DNA of 64,000 nt. Source: Roseiarcus sp963775575 (GTDB lineage Bacteria; Pseudomonadota; Alphaproteobacteria; Rhizobiales; Beijerinckiaceae). Shown here piece after piece: positions 29,123-38,510 of this stretch; position 1 is the stretch's first letter; every line of letters begins with the position of its first letter. Location: assembly GCA_963775575.1 (NCBI GenBank), contig CAVZJG010000002.1:2170001-2234000 (forward strand), in the 5' to 3' direction. The notes under the pieces were generated by a model, which did no database searches, had not been told where the DNA came from, and saw only the letters and a list, made by a program, of their open reading frames with translations. The position numbers and the translations under genes are program-made.

Positions 29123-29152
29123 TCCAATCGTTGAGAGGCGGGCGGGCGTCGT

Positions 29153-29467
29153 TCAGGCGGCCTTCTTCGCCGCAGTCGAGCGCTCGATCACCCCTAAGAT
29201 GTCGGACTCTTTCATGATCAGGAGATCGTCGTCGCCGATCTTGACCTCGGAGCCCGACCATTTTCCGAACAACACGCGATCGCCGGCTTTGACTTCGAGC
29301 GCGATGAGCTTGCCGCTTTCATCCCGGGCGCCGGGCCCGACGGCGATCACTTCGCCCTCTTGCGGCTTCTCCTTGACGGTATCCGGAATGAGGATTCCGC
29401 CCTTGGTTTTGTCCTCGGCCTTGATGCGGCGGATCACGACGCGGTCGTGCAGCGGACGAAATTTCAT
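29153..29467 (-). CDS. groS: co-chaperonin GroES
   Basis: 104 residues, lid of the GroEL chamber. MKFRPLHDRVVIRRIKAEDK, the mobile-loop GGILIPDTVKEKPQEGEV, AVGPGARDESG and LFGKWSGSEVKI are diagnostic. First gene of groESL, controlled by the CIRCE-like operator 92 bp upstream. Confidence 0.98.
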   Translation of the reverse strand: MKFRPLHDRVVIRRIKAEDKTKGGILIPDTVKEKPQEGEVIAVGPGARDESGKLIALEVKAGDRVLFGKWSGSEVKIGDDDLLIMKESDILGVIERSTAAKKAA

Positions 29468-29558
29468 GGGGCCCGTTTCCGGTCAGCTTACGAAGCCGGC
29501 TCGGGGCAAATGCCTCGGCTCTCGGCGCGAATCTGACGCCCCGCGTAAATGGCTATCG

Positions 29559-29585
29559 TTGGCGCTCGTTACAAGAGAGCGCCAA
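29559..29585 (-). promoter_or_regulatory. CIRCE-like HrcA operator of groESL
   Basis: TTGGCGCTC - 9 nt - GAGCGCCAA: perfect 9-bp arms with 9-nt spacer, the exact geometry of CIRCE (TTAGCACTC-N9-GAGTGCTAA) with two symmetric A-to-G type changes per arm. Located just upstream of groS, so HrcA repression of groESL is expected. Confidence 0.85.
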
Positions 29586-29611
29586 CTCGCCTTCCTGATG
29601 GGCGCTCGTCT

Positions 29612-29872
29612 TCAGCGCGTGCGATCGGCGCCGGCCGCTCCGCCAAAGGTCGCGGTCAGTTCGCTGGTCGCAGGCTGAACGGCGACGATTTCGTATTCCT
29701 TGGCGCTGCGCTCGAAAGGCTCCGCCTTGCTCTTGATGCGATACGTCCGCGACCGGACGTCTTCCGCCGGCAACACCCGCGTCACCTCGTAGGGACCGCT
29801 GGGTCTCGGCAATGGCGTGGCCCTCGTGTCGAAGTCGACGATTTGCCCGATCGCGAATTTATGCCGAGTCAT
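29612..29872 (-). CDS. conserved hypothetical protein
   Basis: 86 residues from the ATG at 29870-29872: MTRHKFAIGQIVDFDTRATP, EVTRVLPAEDVRSRTYRIKS, AEPFERSAKEYEIVAVQ. Looks like a small SH3-like beta-barrel protein seen in many Hyphomicrobiales; role unknown. A longer frame to 29980 includes the cold-shock terminator and is unlikely. Lies between the csp terminator and the groESL operator, so transcribed on its own. Confidence 0.7.
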   Translation of the reverse strand: MTRHKFAIGQIVDFDTRATPLPRPSGPYEVTRVLPAEDVRSRTYRIKSKAEPFERSAKEYEIVAVQPATSELTATFGGAAGADRTR

Positions 29873-29901
29873 GACTTGGCGCCTCGCTGAGAGAAAAAAC
29901 G

Positions 29902-29928
29902 AAAAAGGGCCAGGAGCGATCCTGACCC
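29902..29928 (-). terminator. intrinsic terminator of the cold-shock gene
   Basis: On the minus strand GGGTCAGGA - TCGC - TCCTGGCCC followed by TTTTT and more T-rich sequence: 9-bp stem with a single G-T pair. Positioned about 90 bp after the csp stop. Confidence 0.8.
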
Positions 29929-30015
29929 TTCCCATCGCCGGACGAGCGGCGCAGATCCATCGCCGCCAGCGCCGGTACATCCGCGGTCGCCAGTCAGCAT
30001 GATCCCTAGCCTCGT

Positions 30016-30225
30016 TCAGATGGCTTGGAGCTTATCCGCGGACATTTTGCCCGAACGCGTGTCGGCGACCAGCTCGAAGCTGATCTTCTGACCTTCGCGC
30101 AAGTCGCTCATGCCCGCGCGTTCGATCGCGCTGACATGAACGAAGGCATCCTTGCCGCCATCATCCGGTTGAATGAAGCCGAAGCCCTTTTGAGAATTGT
30201 ACCACTTTACTGTGCCTGTAGCCAT
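30016..30225 (-). CDS. cold-shock domain protein (CspA family)
   Basis: 69 residues. Single OB-fold CSD with both RNA-binding motifs: KWYNSQKGFGFIQPDD (RNP1) and DAFVHVSAIERAG (RNP2). Start MATGTVKWYN with AGAGGGG upstream. RNA chaperone; the long AT-richer leader upstream (30226-30330) may be a regulatory 5' UTR (inference). Confidence 0.96.
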   Translation of the reverse strand: MATGTVKWYNSQKGFGFIQPDDGGKDAFVHVSAIERAGMSDLREGQKISFELVADTRSGKMSADKLQAI

Positions 30226-30653
30226 GACGCCCCTCTTGGATGCGAGCATAAGAACACAACTCCGCGACGCGAAATCGTCGTCAATTTTCGATTTTTGGGG
30301 GGAAGAACGTCGCCATGAGCCGATTGAATTACTCAAGGCAAAGATAGCCCGGCCGAATCTCGAAGTGCTTATTTAGGAATGCGACCGGACCATTTCAAGG
30401 GCTGGGGTCATCCGCAATCCGCGAACATGTCGGGCTGCGGTCCAAATCGCGCCCGGCAACAGGGCGCGCTCACGCAATCAACGCGTTGGCGGGCGCCAAT
30501 ATTCCTTCTGACCGCCTGATCTGGCGCCGAATTCTCATTCAGCGGCGATCAAGACGTCTGAGCCAGGTCTTCGGCAATTTGGCCGTGCGCTCGCGATTGC
30601 GTCGCACAACCCCGGCGGCGAGGCAAGCGCGACGTCATGACCCTGTCGAGACC
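30226..30653. other. csp leader and intergenic region
   Basis: The part next to csp (to about 30340) is relatively AT-rich and probably carries its promoter and leader. The rest shows no supportable gene. Confidence 0.4.
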
Positions 30654-31151
30654 CTAAGGATCGAGCTTGCGCGGCAAGACCGTCGCGGCGGCGTCGGCGG
30701 ATGGGGCCGACGGCTTGGCTCCATTTCCGGTTCCCGGCGAAAGGTTGGCTAAGAGCGTGAAGACGATAAACATCACGATGGCGAGAGCGCTCAAAGCCAT
30801 GCGGATTTGCGTTCGCTGCGGGTCAACGGCGGTAAACACACTATTCAGGGAAGGGGCATTGAGACGAACGGCCGTCGGCAACAGAGCGGTGAGGTCGGCG
30901 GCGATCGTCTTGGCGGGAATATCCATGGTCGGCTCGTCCGGCAACGCGGCGATCAACGCGGTCAGTCGCACCGTCGCCGCTTCCCTCGGCATTCGCGCCA
31001 GCCTGGCGGCTTCTTGCCAAGGATCGACATCGAGCCGCGCAAGCGCGGAAAGGACGCTGAGCATCGTTCCATTGCGACCCTCGCCGATCGACGCATAGAG
31101 GAACTTGTCGAACTCCGGCCCGATGAGAGGCGCTAGGGCGGCGTGGGTCAT
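30654..31151 (-). CDS. hypothetical protein with C-terminal membrane helix
   Basis: 165 residues from MTHAALAPLIGPEFDKFLYA; the segment ASIGEGRNGTMLSVLSALARLDVDPWQEAARLARMP is well-structured, suggesting a conserved soluble domain. One TM helix near the end (ALSALAIVMFIVFTLLANL), then a short low-complexity tail. A start at 31223 is possible but adds non-conserved residues. Promoter motif site at 31265-31282 lies 115 bp upstream. Family not recognised. Confidence 0.7.
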   Translation of the reverse strand: MTHAALAPLIGPEFDKFLYASIGEGRNGTMLSVLSALARLDVDPWQEAARLARMPREAATVRLTALIAALPDEPTMDIPAKTIAADLTALLPTAVRLNAPSLNSVFTAVDPQRTQIRMALSALAIVMFIVFTLLANLSPGTGNGAKPSAPSADAAATVLPRKLDP

Positions 31152-31264
31152 GTCAACAGCCGATTCTCTTCTTGAACGCGTAAGCCAAGCGGCGAGCAAG
31201 GCGACGCCCGGCTTTCCCCGCATCGACCTGCGCCGATCAATAGGGCGCGGCGACGGCCGCCGTC

Positions 31265-31282
31265 AGACTCGGAAACTACCCA
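31265..31282 (-). promoter_or_regulatory. shared 18-bp motif, site 1
   Basis: Gene-sense TGGGTAGTTTCCGAGTCT, then 22 nt and TATTGA (31237-31242). Faces the gene at 30654-31151. Confidence 0.6.
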
Positions 31283-31359
31283 TATCGCCTTTCCGCGCTC
31301 AGCCGCGCCGTGAGGGGTCCGCCAAACGAACATGGCGATCGGTCTAGCCTCGCCGCGTC

Positions 31360-31377
31360 TAGGTATTTTCCGATCCT
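31360..31377 (+). promoter_or_regulatory. shared 18-bp motif, site 2
   Basis: TAGGTATTTTCCGATCCT, then 22 nt and TATTCC (31400-31405). Faces the quinone oxidoreductase gene, 400 bp away. Confidence 0.55.
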
Positions 31378-31779
31378 CCTTTCTCGGCCCGTTGTCCGCT
31401 ATTCCTAACCGAGTTGATAGAATCCAACGTTTGGCGCCCGAACTATGGAGCCGCAGCGCGGAAACACGATCTCGGCCATCCCCTTCGACTGACGGGGCCG
31501 CTTCGCGGGGAGCCTTGTCGTTCGCGATGTATGTAGAGAACAGTAATTGCCGCCCAAAAGGAGTGAGTAATTTCCGAGGCTCCCCAATGGGGTGCGACAA
31601 GGCTTTAGTGACCCGCCCAACGATGCTTTTTGGCGAAAACCGCACCGGAGCTACCGCGACCTGACACAGTGTCAAAGTCTTCGGTCAGACATCTGGCGAT
31701 CGCTGAACTTACCTCGCGAGGCCCGACGTAGCATCGAAAACGACGCTTGTGCGGGAATGATGTCAATCGAGGTGAAATC

Positions 31780-32829
31780 ATGTCGTGGCAACATATCCGC
31801 ATCGCTCGGTTCGGCGGTCCCGAAGTTCTGGAACTGGCCGAAGAGGCGCGCATCCCCGAACCCGGCCCTGGCGCGGTGCGCATTAAAATTCTCGCCGCCG
31901 GCACCGGGTTCACCGATACTTTCATTCGACGTGGCCGCTACCCGGATTTCAAAGGACCGCTGCCGTTCACGCCGGGCTATGAACTCGTGGGCGTCGTCGA
32001 GAAGCACGGCCCCGGCGTGGTCGCGCCGCACGAGGGCCAATTGGTCGCCGATCTCTGCGTAACGGGCAGCTACGCCCAGTATGCGATTCGTCCCGCGCGA
32101 TTTCTCGTGCCTGTCCCCGATGGCGTTGATCCGGCCGAGGCGGTTTGTATCCCTCTCGCCTATCTCACCGCATTCCAGATGCTCACACGTTGCGGTCCCC
32201 TTCCATCGGGCGCGACGATCCTCGCAATAGGCGCTTCTGGCACAGTCGGGACGGCTCTGCTCGATTTGGCTCGCCACTTTGGCCTCAAGGCGATCGGCAC
32301 GTGCTCGGCCGCGAACCTTTCCGCAGTCGAGCGATTTGGAGCCACAGTGATCGACTATCGCGCCGGCGACTTCGTTGCGGCCGTCCGTGCGCTGACCGCA
32401 AGTCGCAAAGGGGGCGCTGGCGTCGATGCAGTCTTCGATGCGATCGGCGGCCCCCATTTCGCTCGCTCTTTTGCTTGCCTCGCGTCCGGCGGCCTGCTGG
32501 TCGGCTATGGCTCGCAAACCATGGCGGTCGGACAAGAGAGCTTGCTTTCGGCGGGACTTGGGTTGATGCGGCTCAAGCTGTGGAGCGCGTTTAGCGTCCT
32601 GTTCCAAGATCGTCGTGCACTATTCTACAACGTCACCGCACGCCGATTGACACATCCAGATGAGTTCAAGGCAGACATGGAAGCGCTGTTCAAGTTGTTG
32701 CGCGCCGGCGCCATTCATCCCATCGTGATCGATCGCCTGCCGCTCGCCGCCGCCAGTAAGGCCCATGCCCGTATCGACAAGGGCGGGCTCGGCGGCAAAA
32801 TCGTACTGCTGCCCTGGCCCACGTCGTGA
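31780..32829 (+). CDS. zinc-independent quinone oxidoreductase-like MDR protein
   Basis: 349 residues of the medium-chain dehydrogenase/reductase superfamily. GroES-like N-terminal half (GPGAVRIKILAAGTGFTDTF, the FTPGYELVGVVEKHG motif) and Rossmann half with the NADPH loop ILAIGASGTVGTALLDLARH, GVDAVFDAIGG and GGKIVLLP. Lacks the Cys/His pattern for catalytic zinc, as in QOR/zeta-crystallin types. NADPH-dependent reduction of quinones or alkenals is expected. ATG chosen because of GAGGTG upstream. Single gene, probably under motif site 2. Confidence 0.88.
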   Translation: MSWQHIRIARFGGPEVLELAEEARIPEPGPGAVRIKILAAGTGFTDTFIRRGRYPDFKGPLPFTPGYELVGVVEKHGPGVVAPHEGQLVADLCVTGSYAQYAIRPARFLVPVPDGVDPAEAVCIPLAYLTAFQMLTRCGPLPSGATILAIGASGTVGTALLDLARHFGLKAIGTCSAANLSAVERFGATVIDYRAGDFVAAVRALTASRKGGAGVDAVFDAIGGPHFARSFACLASGGLLVGYGSQTMAVGQESLLSAGLGLMRLKLWSAFSVLFQDRRALFYNVTARRLTHPDEFKADMEALFKLLRAGAIHPIVIDRLPLAAASKAHARIDKGGLGGKIVLLPWPTS

Positions 32830-33051
32830 TGGGTATCCCCTTAGGCCGGCAGCCAATCGAAGCCGTCAAACTCGTCGAGCTCTTGACCTTCGGCAAATTC
32901 CAAATGACTGTAGAGGCAGCAATCCTGATCTTTCCGCGCGCGACGCGTGAGCGTTAGATTTCCACCACGAGCAGCCTTGCGCGCAAGCGACGGGCCGCCG
33001 AACAGTCGGCAAGCCGCTGGTCTCGTCGACTCGCCGTTTTGGGAGCCCGTT

Positions 33052-34344
33052 TTGGCCTCGTCTCGCTCGTCGCTTCTCCGCAGCCGTTGGACGCTCGCGG
33101 CCGCCGTGGCCGCGGTCGCACTCTTCAGCTACTTCGGCTGGCGCCACTTTTACGGTAACGATACCGGGACCGCGGGTCCGGGCGCGGCCAACAGCCTACA
33201 GGCGCCTGCGCCCATCCCCGTCACCGTCGCGCAGGCGAAAAAGGCCGATTTCCCCGTCTATTTGAACGGGCTCGGCGCGGTGGAGCCTTACCAGACCGTT
33301 CTCATCCGCAGCCGCGTCGACGGCGCGGTCACCAAGATCGCCTTCAAGCAAGGCCAAATGGTCAAGGAAGGCGATGTTCTCGTGCAGATCGATCCGCGTC
33401 CCTATCAAGCGGCGCTCGACCAGGCGGTCGCGAAGCAGGCGCAGGACGAGGCGACTCTCAAGAACGCGCAGCTCGACCTTGTGCGCTACGCCGGGCTCGC
33501 CAAAGAGGATTCCGTTGCGGCTCAGAAAGTCGACACGCAACAGGCGACGGTCAATGAACTCATCGCGCAGATCAAGGGCGACCAGGCGTCCATCGACAAC
33601 GCCCAGACGCAAGTCGACTATACGACAATCCGCGCTCCACTCACGGGAAAGACAGGCTTTCGCCTGGTCGACGCCGGCAACATCGTGCACGCCGTCGACA
33701 CGACCGGCATCGTGACGATCGTCCAATTGCAGCCGATCTCGGTCGTGTTCACGGCCCCTGAGGAGGACGTGCCGCAGATCAATAAGGCGCTCGCGGCCGG
33801 CGTCACGCCGGTGATCGCCCTGAGTTCGGACGGGTTGAGGACGCTTTCGCAGGGCCATCTCTCCGTCGTCAACGACGCGATCGACCCGGCGAGCGGCGCC
33901 ATCGGGATGAAGGCGACCTTCGAGAATAAGGACAACGCCCTGTGGCCTGGCCTCTCGGTCTCGACCCGCCTGCTGGTCGACACGCTGAAGCAAGTCACCG
34001 TCGTGCCCGACGGGGCCGTCGAACGCGGGCCGAACGGTCTCTACGCGTTCGTGGTCGGCGGCGACAACAAGGTCGAAACGCGCGCCATCACGGTCGGTCA
34101 AGAGGGCGATGGGCAATCGGTCATCCTGACGGGCCTGATGGCCGGCGAGACCGTGGTCACGGCGGGCCAGTACCGATTGGTTCAAGGCTCTCTGGTCCAG
34201 TCGAGCGCGGCGAGTTCCGCGGTGGCGCCTGCGGGCGCGACCCCGTCTGCGAGCACGACCCCGCCTGCGAGTTCTGCGACGCCGCCTGCGATCGCCGCGC
34301 CGCCTGCGGTGGCGGCGCCGAACGCTCCTGTGAAGGCGCCCTGA
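33052..34344 (+). CDS. RND efflux periplasmic adaptor (MdtA/AcrA type)
   Basis: Membrane-fusion protein linking the inner-membrane RND pump to an outer-membrane channel. Signal-anchor helix WTLAAAVAAVALFSYFGW, lipoyl/barrel-sandwich part VYLNGLGAVEPYQTVLIRSR and GQMVKEGDVLVQIDPRPYQAAL, alpha-hairpin, then TTIRAPLTGKTGFRLVDAGN and a C-terminal Pro/Ala-rich tail. The TTG at 33052 is preferred (GGGAG six nt upstream, gives about 430 residues with the anchor near the N-terminus); a GTG at 32947 is the alternative. Stop lies 1 nt from the permease start; co-transcribed. Confidence 0.92.
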   Translation: MASSRSSLLRSRWTLAAAVAAVALFSYFGWRHFYGNDTGTAGPGAANSLQAPAPIPVTVAQAKKADFPVYLNGLGAVEPYQTVLIRSRVDGAVTKIAFKQGQMVKEGDVLVQIDPRPYQAALDQAVAKQAQDEATLKNAQLDLVRYAGLAKEDSVAAQKVDTQQATVNELIAQIKGDQASIDNAQTQVDYTTIRAPLTGKTGFRLVDAGNIVHAVDTTGIVTIVQLQPISVVFTAPEEDVPQINKALAAGVTPVIALSSDGLRTLSQGHLSVVNDAIDPASGAIGMKATFENKDNALWPGLSVSTRLLVDTLKQVTVVPDGAVERGPNGLYAFVVGGDNKVETRAITVGQEGDGQSVILTGLMAGETVVTAGQYRLVQGSLVQSSAASSAVAPAGATPSASTTPPASSATPPAIAAPPAVAAPNAPVKAP

Positions 34345-34345
34345 C

Positions 34346-37300
34346 ATGGCGGGCGGCATCTCCGAGCCGTTCATTCGGCATCCCGTCGCCACCTCGCTGT
34401 TGATGGTCGGCATCCTGTTCGTCGGCGTCATCGCTTATCCGAGATTGCCGGTCGCGCCGCTGCCGCAGGTCGATTTCCCCACCATTCAGGTTTCCGCCAA
34501 GTATCCGGGCGCCGGCCCCGACACCATGGCCTCCGCGGTCGCCCAGCCGCTCGAGACGCAATTCGCGCAGATCTCCGGCGTCTCGCAGATGACGTCGACG
34601 AGCACGCTCGGCTCAACCGCCATCACCATCCAATTCGACCTCGACCGCGACATCGACGCCGCCTCGACCGACGTCCAGGCGGCGATCAACGCCGCCAGCG
34701 GGCAATTGCCGAAGGATCTGCCGAGTCCGCCGACCTATCGCAAGGTGAACCCGGCGGATTCGCCCATTCTCCTCCTCGCCGCGACCTCGGCGCTCCTGCC
34801 GCTGACCGAGGTCGACGACAATGTCGAGACCAAGCTCGCCCAACAGATCAGCCAGGTCCCCGGCGTCGCCCAGGTGACCGTCGGCGGCCAGCAGAAGCCC
34901 GCCATCCGCATCCAACTCGATCCCGCCAAGCTCGTCGCCAAAGGGCTGTCGCTCGAAGACGTGCGCACGCCGCTCTCGGTTACGACCCTGGCCGAGCCCA
35001 AGGGCGCAATCAACGGCGGGGCGAGCTCCTTCACGATCTACACCAATGATCAGCTCGTTCGGTCGGCGGATTGGAATGACGTCATCGTCGCCTACCGCAA
35101 TGGCGCTCCGCTGCGGGTGAGCGATATCGGCCAGGCGGTTACCGGCCCGCAGGATACGACGCAGGCGGCCTGGGCCGACGGCAAGCGCAGCGTCTTCCTC
35201 GTCATCTTCAAGCAGCCGGGCGCCAACGTCATCGACATCGTCAACGAGATCATGGCCGAGCTGCCGCGCATCAAGGCCTCGATGCCGCCCTCGATCGACA
35301 TCTTTACCTTGAGCGATCGCACCCAGACGATTCGCGCCTCCGTTCACGACGTGCAGTTCACGCTGCTGCTCACCGTCGCGCTGGTGGTGATGGTGATCTT
35401 CGTCTTTTTGCGCAGTCTGTGGGCGACGATCATCCCGAGCGTCGCGGTGCCGCTGGCGTTGCTCGGCGCCTGCGCGCTGATGTGGGTCGCCGGGTACAGC
35501 CTCGACAATCTGTCGCTGATGGCGCTGACGATTTCGGTCGGCTTCGTCGTCGACGACGCGATCGTGATGCTCGAGAACATCACCCGCTACATCGAAGAGG
35601 GCGAGGAGCCGTTCGCGGCTGCGCTGAGAGGCTCGCGCGAAATCGCCTTCACCATCGTTTCGATCAGCGTTTCGCTGATTGCGGTGCTGATTCCGCTGCT
35701 GCTGATGGGCGGCATCATCGGGCGGCTGTTCCGCGAATTCGCGGTGACGCTGACGATGACGATCGCCGTGTCGGCGGTGGTGTCGCTGACGCTGACGCCG
35801 ATGCTGGCGTCGCGTTTCTTGACCGCGGCGAAGGACGCCCATCATGGGCGTCTCTACCAATTGAGCGAGCGCGGCTTTGCCGCGCTGCTGAAGGCCTATG
35901 AACGCGGCCTCGACGTCGCTCTCAAATTCCGCTTCGCCACGCTGATGATTTTCTTCGCGTTTCTCGCACTGTCGGTCTGCCTCTTCGTGGCGATCCCGAA
36001 GGGGTTCTTCCCGCAACAGGACACCGGGCAAATCAACGGTATATCGCAGGCTGCGCAAGACGCCTCTTTCGCCGAAATGGCGCGGCGACAGGTGGCGCTC
36101 GGCGCGATCGTTCTCAAGGATCCGGCCGTCGCTCATGTCGCAATGTCCATCGGCGGCACGGGCAACGCGCTCAACGCCGGGCGGCTCTTCATCACTCTGA
36201 AGCCGCGCGACCAGCGCACGGCGACCGCGGATCAGATCATCGCGCGTTTGAGCCCGCAACTCGACAAAGTCGAGGGCGCCAAATTGTTCATGCAAGTCGC
36301 GCAGGACTTGACCGTCGGCGGACGCGCCTCGCGCACCCAGTATCAATACACTTTGCAGGGGTCCGATTCCGACGCGCTGAATTTATGGGCGCCCAAGCTG
36401 CTCGCCAAGTTGCAGACCTTGCCCGAACTGCGCGACGTCGCCACCGACCAGCAGACAGCGGGCACGACGCTGACATTGACTTTCGATCGCGACCAGGCGT
36501 CGCGATACGGACTGACGGCTCAGACGATCGACGATACCCTCTTCGACGCCTTCGGCCAGCGCCAGATCGCCCAGTACTTCACCCAGCTCTCGAGCTACGA
36601 AGTGATCATGGAGCTCCTGCCGAGCCTGCAAAACGACCTGACGACGCTCGACCGGATATTTCTGAAGTCGCCGACGACCGGCGGCGAAGTGCCGCTATCC
36701 GAGTTCGCGAAATGGACGACGACGCCTGTCCAGCCTTTGTCGATCAGCCATCAAGGCCAGTTCCCGGCGATCACCATCAGCTTCAATCTGGCGCCCGGCG
36801 TGGCGCTCGGACAGGCGACGAGCGCGGTTCAGCGCGCCCAGAGCGACCTGCAGCTTCCCGCCACCATCATCGCCAGCTTCCAAGGCAACGCGCAGGCGTT
36901 CCAGGACTCGCTCTCGACGGTCTGGATGCTGATCGTCGCGGCGCTGGTGGTCGTCTACCTGATCCTCGGCATCCTCTACGAGAGCTACATCCATCCGATC
37001 ACGATCATCTCGACCCTGCCCTCGGCCGGCGTCGGAGCGATCGCAACCCTGATGCTGTTCCATTTCGACTTCAGCTTGATCGCGCTCATCGGCATCATTC
37101 TGCTCATCGGCATCGTCAAGAAGAATGGCATCATGCTGATCGATTTCGCCATGGTCGCCGAGCGGGACGACCATTTGTCGGCGCACGACGCGGTGCGCCG
37201 CGCGGCGCTCTTGCGTTTCCGGCCGATCATGATGACCACCATGGCCGCGATGCTCGGAGGCGTCCCGCTCATGCTGGGGACGGGCACCGGCTCAGAACTC

Positions 37301-37507
37301 AGACAGCCGCTCGGCTACGCGATCGTCGGCGGCCTGCTGGTGAGCCAGGCCCTAACGCTGTTCACGACGCCGGTCATTTACATCTATCTCGATCAGTTGT
37401 CGGATTGGATATCAGGCCGCCGATCGTCCGCGCCAAAGCGGGCGCCTCAACCAAAAGCGGCTGCACAAGCCGCCTCGTTCACGGAAGCGCGCGGCTCATC
37501 CGACTGA
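34346..37507 (+). CDS. RND multidrug efflux permease (MdtB/MdtC, HAE1 type)
   Basis: 1053 residues, usual length. Proton-driven inner-membrane pump. N-terminus FIRHPVATSLLMVGILFVGV, TM4 proton-relay motif VGFVVDDAIVMLENITRYIE, two large periplasmic loops, and the C-terminal repeat ending in GIVKKNGIMLIDFAM and GGLLVSQALTLFTTPVIYIY. Similarity is closest in style to MdtB/MuxB. No outer-membrane TolC-like gene adjoins, so the channel is shared or elsewhere. Confidence 0.95.
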   Translation: MAGGISEPFIRHPVATSLLMVGILFVGVIAYPRLPVAPLPQVDFPTIQVSAKYPGAGPDTMASAVAQPLETQFAQISGVSQMTSTSTLGSTAITIQFDLDRDIDAASTDVQAAINAASGQLPKDLPSPPTYRKVNPADSPILLLAATSALLPLTEVDDNVETKLAQQISQVPGVAQVTVGGQQKPAIRIQLDPAKLVAKGLSLEDVRTPLSVTTLAEPKGAINGGASSFTIYTNDQLVRSADWNDVIVAYRNGAPLRVSDIGQAVTGPQDTTQAAWADGKRSVFLVIFKQPGANVIDIVNEIMAELPRIKASMPPSIDIFTLSDRTQTIRASVHDVQFTLLLTVALVVMVIFVFLRSLWATIIPSVAVPLALLGACALMWVAGYSLDNLSLMALTISVGFVVDDAIVMLENITRYIEEGEEPFAAALRGSREIAFTIVSISVSLIAVLIPLLLMGGIIGRLFREFAVTLTMTIAVSAVVSLTLTPMLASRFLTAAKDAHHGRLYQLSERGFAALLKAYERGLDVALKFRFATLMIFFAFLALSVCLFVAIPKGFFPQQDTGQINGISQAAQDASFAEMARRQVALGAIVLKDPAVAHVAMSIGGTGNALNAGRLFITLKPRDQRTATADQIIARLSPQLDKVEGAKLFMQVAQDLTVGGRASRTQYQYTLQGSDSDALNLWAPKLLAKLQTLPELRDVATDQQTAGTTLTLTFDRDQASRYGLTAQTIDDTLFDAFGQRQIAQYFTQLSSYEVIMELLPSLQNDLTTLDRIFLKSPTTGGEVPLSEFAKWTTTPVQPLSISHQGQFPAITISFNLAPGVALGQATSAVQRAQSDLQLPATIIASFQGNAQAFQDSLSTVWMLIVAALVVVYLILGILYESYIHPITIISTLPSAGVGAIATLMLFHFDFSLIALIGIILLIGIVKKNGIMLIDFAMVAERDDHLSAHDAVRRAALLRFRPIMMTTMAAMLGGVPLMLGTGTGSELRQPLGYAIVGGLLVSQALTLFTTPVIYIYLDQLSDWISGRRSSAPKRAPQPKAAAQAASFTEARGSSD

Positions 37508-37563
37508 TCGCCGCCGATCGCATCGCTTGCGCCGGTTCGCTGGTTGGCCGGCGTTCGCTGCGA

Positions 37564-37965
37564 TCAGGCGGATCCTCGCCGAACCGCAGGCGCGACGCCG
37601 GCGCCAGCCGGCTTCGCCGCGATCGCCCGCTCGATTGCATGGACGATGTCAGGTCCGCGGAAGGGCTTTTGGATGAGCACGGCGTCGGGCCCGAGCGACA
37701 GGTCTCTCAACGCGTCGCCTGTCGCAAAGACGTGGGGAACAAAACCGCCTCGCAGAATCTCGTTGACCGCCGCAATGCCGCTCGCTTCGCCGAGCCCGAC
37801 GTCGACGATCATCAGATCGGGGCGGCAGCGCGCGGCGGCGGCCACCGCATTGGCGGCATTAGTCTCCACGCCGCAGACGACGTGACCGAGGTCCTCGAGC
37901 GTTTCGGCAAGCAGTCCGCCGATCATCACGTCGTCCTCCACCACCAAGATGCGCAACGCTTTCAT
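37564..37965 (-). CDS. single-domain response regulator receiver
   Basis: 133 residues, receiver only: ALRILVVEDDVMIGGLLAET (acidic pair), RPDLMIVDVGLGEASG (phosphorylatable Asp), FATGD (Thr) and LIQKPFRGPDIVHAIE (Lys). No output domain, so it passes phosphate or works by protein contact. Start at 37965 with AAGGT upstream. Lies 65 bp after dps, same strand. Confidence 0.88.
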   Translation of the reverse strand: MKALRILVVEDDVMIGGLLAETLEDLGHVVCGVETNAANAVAAAARCRPDLMIVDVGLGEASGIAAVNEILRGGFVPHVFATGDALRDLSLGPDAVLIQKPFRGPDIVHAIERAIAAKPAGAGVAPAVRRGSA

Positions 37966-38030
37966 CGGCTTACCTTCATGCCCACGCGACCATGCCTTTG
38001 CCGGCGCCCTCGCAACGTCCGTCGCGTGGC

Positions 38031-38510
38031 TCATTTCGGCGCCACATGCAATTCGACGAACCACAGCTGTTTGTCGACGCCGCGCGATATCTCGGTGAAG
38101 AGATCGGCCGTATCGGCGTCGCCGAAGGACTCGGATTGCCCGATCGCGTCGCGGGCCGACTGCCCAAACGCCGCGAGCGCCGCCGCAACCGCGAATATGT
38201 GTTGGTTTTCGTCGGCGATGCGCAGGGGATAGGGGATGAGGAAGGAGCGCTCGGTCGCGACCTGGACGGTGCCCTCGGCAACGCCGCCGAGGCCTGCGGC
38301 GCGCTCGGCGATCGCGTCGGAATAGCTCTCCGCCGCGCCGGCGACCTTGTCGAACAGCTCATGGACGGCGATGAAAGTGGGTCCCCGCACGTTCCAATGC
38401 GCCTGCTTCAGCTGGCCATGGAGATCGATCGCCGCCGCCAAGTGCCTGTTCAGGAGTTCGACGGCCTGAGTGCGAATGTTCTCGGATAAAGTGTTGTGGG
38501 TCGGATGCAT
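38031..38510 (-). CDS. dps: Dps ferritin-like DNA-protection protein
   Basis: 159 residues. Dodecameric ferritin-like protein that oxidises iron with H2O2 and coats DNA in starvation. Ferroxidase motif LKQAHWNVRGPTFIAVHELFDKV shows the conserved His/Asp/Glu ligands; C-terminal WFVELHVAPK is typical. Preceded at 38652-38669 by the shared 18-bp motif and a TATCTT hexamer, so stress-regulated. Followed by the receiver gene. Confidence 0.95.
   Translation of the reverse strand: MHPTHNTLSENIRTQAVELLNRHLAAAIDLHGQLKQAHWNVRGPTFIAVHELFDKVAGAAESYSDAIAERAAGLGGVAEGTVQVATERSFLIPYPLRIADENQHIFAVAAALAAFGQSARDAIGQSESFGDADTADLFTEISRGVDKQLWFVELHVAPK

Larger units (their letters stand above)
31152..31779. other. 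intergenic with two divergent promoter-motif sites
   Basis: 628 bp. Holds two copies of the 18-bp motif (31265-31282 toward the left gene, 31360-31377 toward the right). About 370 bp remain between the right-facing -10 (31400) and the next start; no convincing ORF there, so an untranslated leader or small RNA is possible. Confidence 0.45.

Noticed and set aside
34613..36346. 577-codon minus-strand ORF antisense to the RND permease
   Set aside because: Shadow frame; the sense frame has all RND motifs.
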